A stretch of DNA of 64,000 bases from contig CBDHHR010000925.1 in the NCBI GenBank assembly GCA_965263245.1, positions 1 to 64,000 on the forward strand, read 5' to 3'. This DNA comes from DT-68 sp965263245 (GTDB lineage Bacteria; Bacillota_I; Bacilli_A; Mycoplasmatales; Metamycoplasmataceae). The notes under the pieces are model-generated. The model searched no databases. It had not been told where the DNA came from and worked only from the letters and a program-made list of their open reading frames with translations. A program made the translations under genes and the position numbers. Within the stretch, counting starts at the first letter, position 1; each line of letters begins with the position of its first letter. Shown piece by piece: positions 49,311 through 61,390 of the stretch.

Positions 49311-51490
49311 TTGAGACTGTTTGAGACTGGTAGAGTCTGGTAGAGACTGATAGTGACTGGTAGAGACTGGTAGTGACTGGTTTAGACTGGTTTCGGATGT
49401 TTTCGACTGGTTTCGACCGGTTTTTACTGGTTTCGACTCGTTTCGACTAGTAGAGACTGGTTGAGACTGGTAGAGACCGGTAGAGACTGGTTGAGACTAG
49501 TTTCGACTGGTTTCGACGGGTTTAGAGTGGTTTCGGTTGGTTTCGACTGGTGGAGACCGGTTTTTACTGGTTTCGACTCATTTCACTGGTAGAGACTGGT
49601 TGAGACTGGTTGAGACTCGTTGAGACTAGTTGGGACTGGTAGAGACTGGTTGAGACGGGTTGAGATTGGTTGAGACTGGTTCCGACTGGTTTTGACCGCT
49701 TTCGACTGGTTTCAGCTGGTTTCTACTGGTTTCGACCGGTTTTTACTGGTTTCGTCTCGTTTCGACTGGTAGAGACTGGTTGAGACTGGTAGAGACTGGC
49801 AGAGACTGGTTGAGACTAGTTTCGACTGGTTTGGACGGGTTTAGACCGGTTTTTACTGATTTTTACTGGTTTCGAATCGTTTCGACTAGTAGAGACTGGT
49901 TGAGTCTGGTTTTGACTGGTTTCGACTCGTTTTGACTGGTAGAGACTGGTTGAGACTGGTTGAGACTGGTAGTGACTAGTAACGACTGGTTTAGACTTGT
50001 TTCGGCTGGTTTCGACTGGTTTCGACCGGTTTGTACTGGTTTCGACTCATTTCGACTTGCAGAGACTGGTTGAGACTGGTTGAGACTGGTAGAGACTGGT
50101 TGAGACTAGTTTTGACTGGTTTTGATGGGTTTAGACCGGTTTTTACTGGTTTCGACTGGTTTCGACTGGTAGAGACTGGTTGAGACTGTTTGAGACTGGT
50201 AGAGACTGGTAGAGACTGGTAGAGACTGGTAGTGACTGGTAGAGACTGGTAGTGACTGGTTTAAACTGGTTTCGGATGTTTTCGACTGGTTTCGACCGGT
50301 TTTTACTGGTTTCGACTCGTTTCGACTAGTAGAGACTGGTTGAGACTGGTAGAGACCGGTAGAGACTGGTTGAGACTAGCTTCGACTGGTTTCGACGCGT
50401 TTAGAGTGGTTTCGGTTGGTTTCGACTGGTGGAGACCGGTTTTTACTGGTTTCAACTCATTTCAACTGGTAGAGACTGGTTGAGACTGGTTGAGTCTCGT
50501 TGAGACTAGTTGGGACTGGTAGAGACTGGTTGAGATTGGTTGAGACCGGTTGAGACTGGTAGTGACTAGTAATGACTGGTTTAGACTTGTTTCGGCTGGT
50601 TTCGACTGGTTTCGACCGGTTTTTACTGGTTTCGACTGGTTTCGACTTGTAGAGACTGGTTGAGACTGGTAGAGACTGGTAGAGACTGGTAGAGACTGGT
50701 TGAGACTATTTTGACTGGTTTTGATGGGTTTAGAACGGTTTTTACTGGTTTCGACTCGTTTCGACTCGTTTCGACTGGTAGAGACTGGTTGAGACTGTTT
50801 GAGACTGATAGAGACTGGTAGAGACTGGTAGAGACTGGTAGAGACTGGTTGAGACTAGTTGAGACTGTTTCAGACTGATTTCGACTGGTTTCGACCGGTT
50901 TCGGCTGGTTTCGACTGGTTTTTAGTGGATTCGACTCATTTCGACTGGTTTCGACCGGTTGAGACTGGTAGAGACTGGTTGAGACTGGTAGAGACTGGTT
51001 TCGACTGGTTTCGGCTGGTTTCGCCTGGTTTCGACTGGTTTCGACTGGTTTCGACTGGTAGAGACTGGTTGAGACTGGTAGAGACTGGTAGAGACTGGTT
51101 GAGACCTGTAGTGACTGGTTTAGACTGGTTTCGGCTGTTTTCGACTGTTTTCGACCGGTTTTTAATGGTTTCGACTCGTTTCGACTGGTAGACAGTGGTT
51201 GTGACTGCTAGAGACCGGTAGGGACTGGTTGAGACTAGTTTCGACTGGTTTCGACAGGTTTAGAGTGGTTTCGGTTGGTTTCGACTGGTGGACACCGGTT
51301 TTTACTGGTTTCGACTCATTTCGACTTGTAGAGACTGGATGAGACTGGTAGAGACTGGTAGAGACTGGTTGAGACTATTTTGACTGGTTTTGATGGGTTT
51401 AGACCGGTTTTTACTGGTTTCGACTCGTTTCGACTGATAGAGACTGGTTGAGACTGGTTGAGACTTGTTGAGACTGGTTGAGACTGGTAG
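49311..51490. repeat. Mosaic block, sister of 27.6-30.2 kb
   Basis: 49,311-50,600 aligns with 27,638-28,927 at offset 21,673, including AGTAACGACTGG (49,979), GACTAGCTTCGAC and GACGCGTTTAGAG. After 50,600 it aligns with about 29,570-30,160 at offset 21,020-21,031. It therefore lacks about 642 bp that the first copy has, which is the region of the degraded patch and 668-bp duplication. GGTAGACAGTGGTTGTGACTG near 51,188 carries private changes relative to its sister. Confidence 0.8.
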
Positions 51491-52300
51491 AGACTGGTTG
51501 AGACTAGTTGAGACTGTTTCAGACTTATTTCTGTTGGTTTCGACCGGTTTCGGCTGGTTTCGACTAGTAGAGACTGGTTGAGACTGGTTGAGACTGGTTG
51601 AGACTGGTTGAGACTGGTAGAGACTGGTTGAGACAGGTAGTGACTAGTTTAGACTGGTTTCGGCTGGTTTCGACTTGTTTCGACCGGTGTTTACTGTTTT
51701 CGACCCGTTTCGACTGGTAGAGACTGGTTGAGACTGGTAGAGACTGGTAGAGACTGGTTGAGACTAGTTTCGACTGGTTACGACGGGTCTCGACGGGTTT
51801 AGACCGGTATTTACTGGTTTCGACTCGTTTCGTCTGGTAGAGACTGGTTGAGACTGGTTGAGACTGGTAGTGACTGGTAGAGACTGGTTGAGACTAGTTG
51901 GGACTGTTTCAGACTGATTTCTACTGGTTTCGACCGGTTTCGGCTGGTTTCGACTGGTTTTGATCGGTTTTTACTGGTTTCAACTCATTTCGACTGGTAG
52001 AGACTAGTTGAGACTGGTTGAGACTCGTTGAGACTAGTTGAGACTGGTAGAGACTGTTTGAGACTGGTTGAGACTGGTTTTTACTGGTTTCGACTCGTTT
52101 CGACTGGTAGAGACTGGTTGAGGCTGGAAGAGACTGGTAGAGACTGGTTGAGACTAGTTGAGACTGTTTCAGACTGATTTCTACTCGTTTCGACCGGTTT
52201 CGGCTGGTTTCGACTGGTTTCGACCGGTTTTTACTTGTTTCAACTCATTTCGACTGGTAGAGACTAGTTGAGACTGGTTGAGACTCGTTGAGACAAGTTG
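51491..52300. repeat. Third copy of the window-start module series
   Basis: GACTTATTTCTGTTGG (51,524), GGGTCTCGACGGG (about 51,786), GTCTGGTAGAGAC, GTTGGGACTG (about 51,897) and TTTTGATCGG follow as at 30,861-31,535, offset 20,663. Near 52,195 it switches from that copy to the type seen at 2,650 and 33,530 (TTTTTACTTGTTTCAACTCA). GGTATTTACTGG near 51,808, GGTAGTGACTGG near 51,866 and GGAAGAGAC near 52,127 are private single changes. Confidence 0.78.
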
Positions 52301-52560
52301 AGACTGGTAGAGACTGGTTGAGACTGGTTGAGACTGGTTGAGACTGGTAGAGACTGGTAGAGACTGAGAGTTTGAGACTGTTTCAGAGTGATTTCTGCTG
52401 GTTTCGGCTGGTTTCGACTTGTTTCGACCGGTGTTTACTGTTTTCGACCCGTTTCGACTGGTAGAGACTGGTTGAGACTGGTAGAGACTGGTTGAGACTG
52501 GTTTAGACTGGTTGATCGACTGGTTAGAGTTTTTACTGTTTCGACTGGTGACGACTGGTT
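52301..52560. repeat. Degraded patch 8 (short)
   Basis: Register breaks appear in GACTGAGAGTTTGAGACTG near 52,363, GGTTGATCGACTGGTTAGAG near 52,510 and TTTTTACTGTTTCGACTGG near 52,530. The flanks match the series near 8,760-9,380 and 33,620-34,240, but the segment between is shorter. It opens a 137-codon minus frame (52,181-52,594). Confidence 0.55.
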
Positions 52561-55500
52561 TCGACGGGTTTAGACCGGTTTTTACTGGTTTCAACTCATT
52601 TCGACTGGTAGAGACTAGTTGAGACTGGTTGAGACTCGTTGAGACAAGTTGAGACTGTTAGAGACTGGTTGAGACGGATTAAGATTGGATGAGACTGGTT
52701 CCGACTGGTTTCAACTGGTTTCAGCTGGTTTCGACTGGTTTTGACCGATTTTTACTGTTTTTTACTGGTTTCGACTCGTTTCGACTGGTAGAGACTGGTT
52801 GAGACTGGTTGAGACTAGTTGAGACTGGTAGAGACTGGTTGAGACTGGTAGTGATTGGTTTAAACTGGTTTCGGCTGGTTTCGTCTGGCTTCGACCTTTT
52901 TTTACTGGTTTCGACTCGTTTCGACTGGTAGAGACTGGTTGAGACTGGTAGAGACTGGTAGAGACTGGTTGAGACTAGTTTCGACTAGTTTCGACGGGTT
53001 TAGACCGGTTTTTACTGATTTTTACTGGTTTGGAATCGTTTCGACTAGTAGGGACTGGTTGAGTCTGGTTGAGACTGGTTGAGACTGGTTGAGACTGGTT
53101 GAGACTGGTAGAGACCGGTAGAGACTGGTTGAGACTAGTTGAGACTGTTTCAGACTGATTTCGACTGGTTTCGACCGGTTTCGGCTGGTTACGACTGGTT
53201 TCGACTGGTTTCGACTGGTTTCGACTGGTTTTTACTGGATTCGACTCATTTCGACTGGTGGAGACTGGTTGAGACTGGTAGAGACTGGTTGAGACTGGTA
53301 GTTAGTGGTTTAGACTGGTTTCGGCTGGTTTCGGCTGGTTTCAGCTGGTTTCGACTGGTTTCGACCGGTTTTTACTGGTTTTTACTGGTTTCGACTGGTT
53401 TCGATTGGTAGAGACTGGTTGAGACAGGTTGAGACTAGTTGAGACTGGTAGAGACTGGTTGAGACTGGTAGTGAATGGTTTAGACTGGTTTCGGCTGGTT
53501 TCGACTTGTTTCGACCGGTTTTTACTGGTTTCGACTCGTTTCGACTGGTAGAGCCTGGTTTAGACTGGTAGAGACTGGTTGAGGCCAGTTTCGGCTGGTT
53601 TCGACGGGTTTAGACCGGTTTTACTGGTTTTTACTGGTTTCGACTCGTTTCGACTGATAGAGACTGGTTGAGACTGGTTGAGACTTGTTGAGACTGGTAG
53701 AGACTGGTTGAGACTGGTTGAGACTAGTTGAGACTGTTTCAGACTGATTTCTGCTGGTTTCGACCGGTTTCGGCTGGTTTCGACTAGTAGAGACTGGTTG
53801 AGACTGGTTGAGACTGGTTGAGACTGGTTGAGACTGGTAGAGACTGGTTGAGACAGGTAGTGACTAGTTCAGACTGGTTTCGGCTGGTTTCGACTTGTTT
53901 CGACCGGTGTTTACTGTTTTCGACCCGTTTCGACTGGTAGAGACTGGTTGAGACTGGTAGATACTGGTAGAGACTGGTTGAGACTAGTTTCGACTGGTTA
54001 CGACGGGTTTCGACGGGTTTAGACCGGTTTTTACTGGTTTCGATTAATTTCGTCTGGTAGAGCCTGGTTGAGACTGGTTGAGACTGGTAGAGACTGGTAG
54101 AGACTGGTTGAGACTAGTTGGACAGTTTCAGACTGATTTCTACTGGTTTCGACCGGTTTCGGCTGGTTTCGACTGGTTTTGACTGGTTTTTACTGGTTTC
54201 AACTCATTTCGACTGGTAGAGACTAGTTGAGACTGGTTGAGACTCGTTGAGACTAGTTGTGACTGGTAGAGACTGGTTGAGACGGGTTGAGATTGGTTGA
54301 GACTGGTTCCGACTGGTTACAACTGGTTTCAGCTGGTTTCGACTAGTTTCGACCGATTTTTACTGGTTTTTACTGGTTTCAACTCATTTCGACTGGTAGA
54401 GACTAGTTGAGACTGTTTGAGACTCGTTGAGACTAGTTGAGACTGGTAGAGACTGGTTGAGACGGGTTGAGACAGGTAGAGACTGGTTGAGACTGGTAAT
54501 GACTGGTTTCGACTGGTTTCGGCTGGTTGCGACTGGTTTCGACCGGTTTTTACTGGTTTCGACTCGTTTCGACTGGTAGTGACTGGTTGAGACTGGTAGA
54601 GACTGGCAGAGACTGGTTGAGACTAGTTTCGACTGGTTTGGACGGGTTTAGACCGGTTTTTACTGATTTTTACTGGTTTCGAATCGTTTCGACTAGTAGA
54701 GAGTGGTTGAGATTGGTAGTGACTGGTGGAAACTGGTAGTGACTAGTTTAGACTGGTTTCGCCTGTTTTCGACTGGTTTCGACCGGTTTTTACTGGTTTC
54801 GACTCATTTCGACTGGTAGAGACTGGTTGAGACTGGTAGAGACCGGTAGAGACTGGTTGAGACTAGTTTCGACCGGTTTCGACGGGTTTAGAGTGGTTTC
54901 GGTTGGTTTCGACTGGTGGAGACCGGTTTTTACTGGTTTCGGCTCATTTCAACTGGTAGAGACTGGTTGAGACTAGTTGGGACTGGTAGAGACTGGTTGA
55001 GACGGGTTGAGATTGGTTGAGACTGGTTCCGACTGGTTTTGACCGCTTTCGACTGGTTTCAGCTGATTTCTACTGGTTTCGAACGGTTTTTACTGGTTTC
55101 GAATCGTTTCGACTGGTAGAGAGTGGTTGAGATTGGTTGAGACTGGTAGTGACTGGTTTAGACTTGTTTCGGCTGGTTTCGACTGGTTTCGACCGGTTTT
55201 TACTGGTTTCGACTCATTTCGACTGGTAGAGACTGGTTGAGACTGGTAGAGACTGGTTGAGACTAGTTTTGACTGGTTTTGATGGGTTTAGACCGGTTTT
55301 TACTGTTTTCGACTGGTTTCGACTGGTTTCGACTGGTAGAGACTGGTTGAGACTGTTTGAGACTGGTAGAGACTGGTTGAGACTGTTTGAGACTGGTAGA
55401 GACTGGTAGAGACTGGTAGAGACTGGTAGTGACTGGTAGTGACTGGTTTAGACTGGTTTCGGATGTTTTCGACTGGTTTCGACCGGTTTTTACTGGTTTC

Positions 55501-55800
55501 GACTCGTTTCGACTAGTAGAGACTGGTTGAGACTGGTAGAGACCGGTAGAGACTGGTTGAGACTAGTTTCGACTGGTTTCGACGGGTTTAGAGTGGTTTC
55601 GGTTGGTTTCGACTGGTGTAGACCGGTTTTTACTGGTTTCGACTCATTTCAACTGGTAGAGACTGGTTGAGACTGGTTGAGTCTCGTTGAGACTAGTTGG
55701 GACTGGTAGAGACTGGTTGAGACGGGTTGAGATTGGTTGAGACTGGTTCCGACTGGTTTTGACCGCTTTCGACTGGTAGAGACTGGTTGAGACTGGTAGA
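52561..55800. repeat. 3.36-kb HOR, copy L8
   Basis: It opens with GATTAAGATTGGATGAG (52,677; a one-base change from GATTGAGATTGG), GTTTAAAC (52,858), the AGTAGGGACTGG mark (about 53,045) and the TTCAGACTGATTTCGAC module (53,139), and carries the 170-bp segment. TGGAAACTGG is at 54,727. It follows L3/L5 closely, with private changes GGTTGCGACTGG (about 54,526) and GTTGGACAGTTTCAG (about 54,116, one base short). Later modules carry GGTGTAGACCGG like L6. It leaves at CAGAGACTGG near 55,806. Confidence 0.83.
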
Positions 55801-58600
55801 GACTGGCAGAGACTGGTTGAGACTAGTTGAGACTGTTTCAGAGTGATTTCTGCTAGTTTCGGCCGGTTTCGGCTGGTTTCGACTGGTTGAGACTGGTAGA
55901 GACTGGTAGAGACAGGTTGAGACTAGTTTCGACTGGTTTGGATGGGTTTAGACCGGTTTTTACTGATTTTTACTGGTTTCGAATCGTTTCGACTAGTAGA
56001 GAGTGGTTGAGTCTGGTTTTGACTGGTTTCGACTCGTTTTGACTGGTAGAGACTGGTCGAGACTGGTTGAGACTGGTAGTGACTAGTAATGACTGGTTTA
56101 GACTTGTTTCGGCTGGTTTCGACTGGTTTCGACCGGTTTGTACTGGTTTCGACTCATTTCGACTTCTAGAGACTGGTTGAGACTGGTTGAGACTGGTTGA
56201 GACTGGTAGAGACTGGTTGAGATTAGTTTTGACTGGTTTTGATGGGTTTAGACCGGTTTTTACTGGTTTCGACTGGTTTCGACTGGTAGAGACTGGTTGA
56301 GACTGTTTGAGACTGGTAGAGACTGGTAGAGACTGGTAGAGACTGGTAGTGACTGGTAGAGACTGGTAGTGACTGGCTTAGACTGGTTTCGGATGTTTTC
56401 GACTGGTTTCGACCGGTTTTTACTGGTTTCGACTCGTTTCGACTAGTAGAGACTGGTTGAGACTGGTAGAGACCGGTAGAGACTGGTTGAGACTAGTTTC
56501 GACTGGTTTCGACGGGTTTAGAGTAGTTTCGGTTGGTTTCGACTGGTGGAGACAGGTTTTTACTGGTTTCGACTCATTTCAACTGGTAGAGACTGGTTGA
56601 GACTGGTTGAGTCTCGTTGAGACTAGTTGGGACTGGTAGAGACTGGTAGAGACTGGTAGAGACCGGTAGAGACTGGTTGAGACTAGTTTCGACTGGTTTC
56701 GACGGGTTTAGAGTGGTTTCGGTTGGTTTCGACTGGTGGAGACCGGTTTTTACTGGTTTCGATTCATTTCAACTGGTAGAGACTGGTTGAGACTGGTTGA
56801 GTCTCGTTGAGACTAGCTGGGACTGGTAGAGACTGGTTGAGACGGGTTGAGATTGGTTGAGACTGGTTCCGACTGGTTTTGACCGCTTTCGACTGGTTTC
56901 AGCTGGTTTCTACTGGTTTCGACCGGTTTTTACTGGTTTCGACTCGTTTCGTCTGGTAGAGACTGGTTGAGATTGGTTGAGACCGGTTGAGACTGGTAGT
57001 GACTAGTTATGACTGGTATAGACTTGTTTCGGCTGGTTTCGACTGGTTTCGACCGATTTTTACTGGTTTCGACTCATTTCGACTTGTAGAGACTGGTTGA
57101 GACTGGTAGAGATTGGTAGAGACTGGTTGAGACTATTTTGACTGGTTTTGATGGGTTTAGACCTGTTTTTACTGGTTTCGACTCGTTTCGACTCGTTTCG
57201 ACTAGTAGAGACTGGTTGAGACTGTTTGAGACTGATAGAGACTGGTAGAGACTGGTAGGGACTGGTAGAGACTGGTTGAGACTAGTTGAGACTGTTTCAG
57301 ACTGATTTCGACTGGTTTCGACCGGTTTCGGCTGGTTTCGACTGGTTTTTAGTGGATTCGACTCATTTCGACTGGTTTCGACCGGTTGAGACTGGTAGAG
57401 ACTGGTTTCGACTGGTTTCGACTGGTTTCGACTGGTTTCGGCTGGTTTCGACTGGTTTCGACTGGTTTCGACCGGTTTTTACTGCTTTTTACTGGTTTCG
57501 TTTCGTTTCGACTGGTAGAGACTGGTTGAGACTGGTTGAGACTAGTTGAGACTGGTAGAGACTGGTTGAGACTGGTAGTGACTGGTTTAGACTGGTTTCG
57601 GATGGTTTCGACTTGTTTCGACCGGTTTCTACTGGTTTCGACCGGTTTTTACTGGTTTCGACTCGTTTCGACTGGTAGAGACTGGTTGAGACTGGTAGAG
57701 ACTGGCAGAGACTGGTTGAGACTAGTTGAGACTGTTTCAGAGTGATTTCTGCTAGTTTCGGCCGGTTTCGGCTGGTTTCGACTGGTAGAGACTGGTTGAG
57801 ACTGGTTGAGACTGGTTGAGACTGGTAGAGACTGGTAGAGACAGGTTGAGACTAGTTTCGACTGGTTTGGATGGGTTTAGACCGGTTTTTACTGATTTTT
57901 ACTGGTTTCGAATCGTTTCGACTAGTAGAGAGTGGTTGAGTCTGGTTTTGACTGGTTTCGACTCGTTTTGACTGGTAGAGACTGGTCGAGACTGGTTGAG
58001 ACTGGTAGTGACTAGTAATGACTGGTTTAGACTTGTTTCGGCTGGTTTCGACTGGTTTCGACCGGTTTGTACTGGTTTCGACTCATTTCGACTTGTAGAG
58101 ACTGGTTGAGACTGGTTGAGACTGGTTGAGACTGGTAGAGACTGGTTGAGATTAGTTTTGACTGGTTTTGATGGGTTTAGACCGGTTTTTACTGGTTTCG
58201 ACTGGTTTCGACTGGTAGAGACTGGTTGAGCCTGTTTGAGACTGGTAGAGACTGGTAGAGACTGGTAGAGACTGGTAGTGACTGGTAGAGACTTGTAGTG
58301 ACTGGCTTAGACTGGTTTCGGATGTTTTCGACTGGTTTCGACCGGTTTTTACTGGTTTCGACTCGTTTCGACTAGTAGAGACTGGTTGAGACTGGTAGAG
58401 ACCGGTAGAGACTGGTTGAGACTAGTTTCGACTGGTTTCGACGGGTATAGAGTTGTTTCGGTTGGTTTCCACTGGTGGACACCGGTTTTTACTGGTTTCG
58501 ACTTATTTCAACTGGTAGAGACTGGTTGAGACTCGTTGAGACTAGTTGAGACTGGTTGAGACTGGTATAGACTGGTAAAGACTGGTAGAGACTGGTTGAG
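55801..58600. repeat. Mosaic region with 1.9-kb tandem similarity
   Basis: GCTAGTTTCGGCCGG occurs at 55,852 and 57,751 (offset 1,899). The AGTAATGACTGG modules that follow, at 56,087 and 58,016, are 1,929 bp apart because the first copy lacks three units (30 bp). A related module set returns at 61,431. Between the copies lies a variant module at 57,286 with TTTTTAGTGGATTCG. GACTTCTAGAG near 56,162 and TAGTTATGACTGG near 57,004 are private changes. Confidence 0.75.
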
Positions 58601-59433
58601 ACTAGTTGAGACTGTTTCAGACTGATTTCGACTGGTTTCGACCGGTTTCGGCTGGTTTCGACTGGTTTTGATCGGTTTTTACTGGTTTCAACTCATTTCG
58701 ACTGGTAGAGACTAGTTGAGACTGGTTGAGACTCGTTGAGACTAGTTGAGACTGGTAGAGACTGTTTGAGACTGGTTGAGACTGGTTTTTACTGGTTTCG
58801 ACTCGTTTCGACTGGTAGAGACTGGTTGAGGCTGGTAGAGACTGGTAGAGACTGGTTGAGACTCAGACTGGTTGAGACTGGTACAGACTGGTACAGACTG
58901 GTTGAGACTGGTAGTGATTGGTTTAGACTGGTTTCGGCTGTTTTCGACTGGTTTCGACCGGTTCTTACTGGTTTCGACTCGTTTCGACTGGTAGAGCCTG
59001 GTTTAGACTGGTAGAGACTGGTTGAGGCCAGTTTCAGCTGGTTTCGACGGGTTTAGACCGGTTTTACTGGTTTTTACTGGTTTCGACTCGTTTCGACTGA
59101 TAGAGACTGGTTGAGACTGGTTGAGACTTGTTGAGACTGGTGGAGACTGGTAGAGACTGGTTGAGACTGGTTGAGACTGGTTGAGACTTGTAGAGACTGG
59201 TTGAGACAGGTATTGACTAGTTTCGACTTGTTTCGGCTGGTTTCGACTTGTTTCGACCGGTGTTTACTGTTTTCGACCCGTTTCGACTGGTAGAGACTGA
59301 CTGTTAGAGACTGGTAGAGACTGGTAGAGACTGGTTGAGACTTGTTTTTACTGGTTTCGACTAGTTTCGTTTCAGACTGGTTGAGACTTTCTGGTAGGGA
59401 CTGGTTTGAGACCGGTTTCTACTGGTTTCGACT
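58601..59433. repeat. HOR remnants with local disorder
   Basis: The sequence passes from TTCAGACTGATTTCGAC into TTTTGATCGG (about 58,668), GAGACTGTTTGAGAC, TAGAGCCTGG (about 58,991) and CCGGTGTTTACTG (about 59,257). Disturbed spots occur near 58,862 (GACTCAGACTGGTTGAG), 59,299 (GACTGACTGTTAGAG) and 59,360-59,400 (AGTTTCGTTTCAGACTGG, GAGACTTTCTGG). Normal modules between ATTAATTTCGTCTGG and GTTGGGACTG are missing or scrambled there, so this is either a deletion scar or poor consensus. Confidence 0.6.
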
Positions 59434-59913
59434 GGTTTTGATCGGTTTTTACTGGTTTCAACTAATTTCGACTGGTAGAGACTAGTTGAGACTGGTTGAG
59501 ACTCGTTGAGACTAGTTGTGACTGGTAGAGACTGGTTGAGACGGGTTGAGATTGGTTGAGACTGGTTCCGACTGGTTACAACTGGTTTTTACTGGTTTCA
59601 ACTCATTTCGACTGGTAGAGACTAGTTGAGACTGGTTGAGACTCGTTGAGACTAGTTGAGACTGGTAGAGACTGGTTTTGATCGGTTTTTACTGGTTTCA
59701 ACTCATTTCGACTGGTAGAGACTAGTTGAGACTGGTTGAGACTCGTTGAGACTAGTTGTGACTGGTAGAGACTGGTTGAGACGGGTTGAGATTGGTTGAG
59801 ACTGGTTCCGACTGGTTACAACTGGTTTCAGCTGGTTTCGACTAGTTTCGACCGATTTTTACTGGTTTTTACTGGTTTCAACTCATTTCGTCTGGTAGAG
59901 ACTAGTTGAGACT
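59434..59913. repeat. 240-bp tandem duplication (two copies)
   Basis: TTTTGATCGG occurs at about 59,435 and 59,675, each followed by TTTTTACTGG, GTTGTGACTGG, GACGGGTTGAGATTGG and TTACAACTGG. The offset is 240 bp, exactly 24 units, so register is kept. The first copy ends by jumping from TTACAACTGG to TTTTTACTGG, skipping the TTTCAGCTGG and GACTAGTTTCGACCGA units that the second copy retains. TTTCAACTAATTTCG in the first copy, against TTTCAACTCATTTCG in the second, shows one later change. Confidence 0.85.
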
Positions 59914-61390
59914 GGTTGAGACTCGTTGAGACTAGTTGAGACTGGTAGAGACTGGTTGAGACGGGTTGAGACAGGTAGAGACTGGTTGAGACTGGTAATG
60001 ACTGGTTTCGACTGGTTTCGGCTGGTTTCGACTGGTTTCGACCGGTTTTTACTGGTTTCGACTCGTTTCGACTGGTAGAGACTGGTTGAGACTGATAGAG
60101 ACTGGAAGAGACTGGTTGAGACTAGTTTCGACTGGTTTGGACGGGTTTAGACCGGTTTTTACTGATTTTTACTGGTTTCGAATCGTTTCGACTAGTAGAG
60201 AGTGATTGAGATTGGTAGTGACTGGTGGAAACTGGTAGTGACTGGTTTAGACTGGTTTCGCCTGTTTTCGACTGGTTTCGACCGGTTTTTACTGGTTTCG
60301 ACTCATTTCGACTGGTAGAGACTGGTTGAGACTGGTAGAGACCGGTAGAGACTGGTTGAGACTAGTTTCGACCGGTTTCGACGGGTTTAGAGTGGTTTCG
60401 GTTGGTTTCGACTGGTGGAGACCGGTTTTTACTGGTTTCGGCTCATTTCAACTGGTAGAGACTGGTTGAGACTAGTTGGGACTGGTAGAGACTGGTTGAG
60501 ACGGGTTGAGATTGGTTGAGACTGGTTCCGACTGGTTTTGACCGCTTTCGACTGGTTTCAGCTGATTTCTACTGGTTTCGAACGGTTTTTACTGGTTTCG
60601 ACTCGTTTCGACTGGTAGAGAGTGGTTGAGACTGGTTGAGACTGGTAGTGACTGGTTTAGACTTGTTTCGGCTGGTTTCGACTGGTTTCGACCGGTTTTT
60701 ACTGGTTTCGACTCATTTCGACTGGTAGAGACTGGTTGAGACTGGTAGAGACTGGTTGAGACTAGTTTTGACTGGTTTTGATGGGTTTAAACCGGTTTTT
60801 ACTGTTTTCGACTGGTTTCGACTGGTTTCGACTGGTTTCGACTGGTAGAGACTGGTTGAGACTGTTTGAGACTGGTAGAGACTGGTTGAGACTGTTTGAG
60901 ACTGGTAGAGACTGGTAGAGACTGGTAGTGACTGGTAGAGACTGGTAGTGACTGGTAGTGACTGGTTTCGACTGGTTTCGGATGTTTTCGACTGGTTTCG
61001 ACCGGTTTTTACTGGTTTCGACTCGTTTCGACTAGTAGAGACTGGTTGAGACTGATAGAGACCGGTAGAGACTGGTTGAGACTAGTTTCGACTGGTTTCG
61101 ACGGGTTTAGAGTGGTTTCGGTTGGTTTCGACTGGTGTAGACCGGTTTTTACTGGTTTCGACTCATTTCAACTGGTAGAGACTGGTTGAGACTGGTTGAA
61201 TCTCGTTGAGACTAGTTGGGACTGGTAGAGACTGGTTGAGACGGGTTGATATTGGTTGAGACTGGTTCCGATTGGTTTTGACCGCTTTCGACTGGTTTCA
61301 GCTGGTTTCTACTGGTTTCGACCGGTTTTTACTGGTTTCGACTCGTTTCGACTGGTAGAGACTGGTTGAGACTGGTAGAGACTGGCAGAG
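59914..61390. repeat. 3.36-kb HOR, partial copy L9
   Basis: GGTAATGACTGG (about 59,994), TGGAAACTGG (60,226), TTTCGCCTG, TTTCGGTTGG (about 60,397), TTTTGATGGG with a private GTTTAAAC (60,785), TTTCGGATGTTTTCGAC (about 60,975), GGTGTAGACC (about 61,134), GGTTGATATTGG (about 61,245) and CAGAGACTGG (about 61,384) follow in HOR order. The combination of GTGTAGACC with TTGATATTGG ties it to L6. GGAAGAGAC near 60,103 replaces the usual CAGAGAC unit. Confidence 0.8.
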
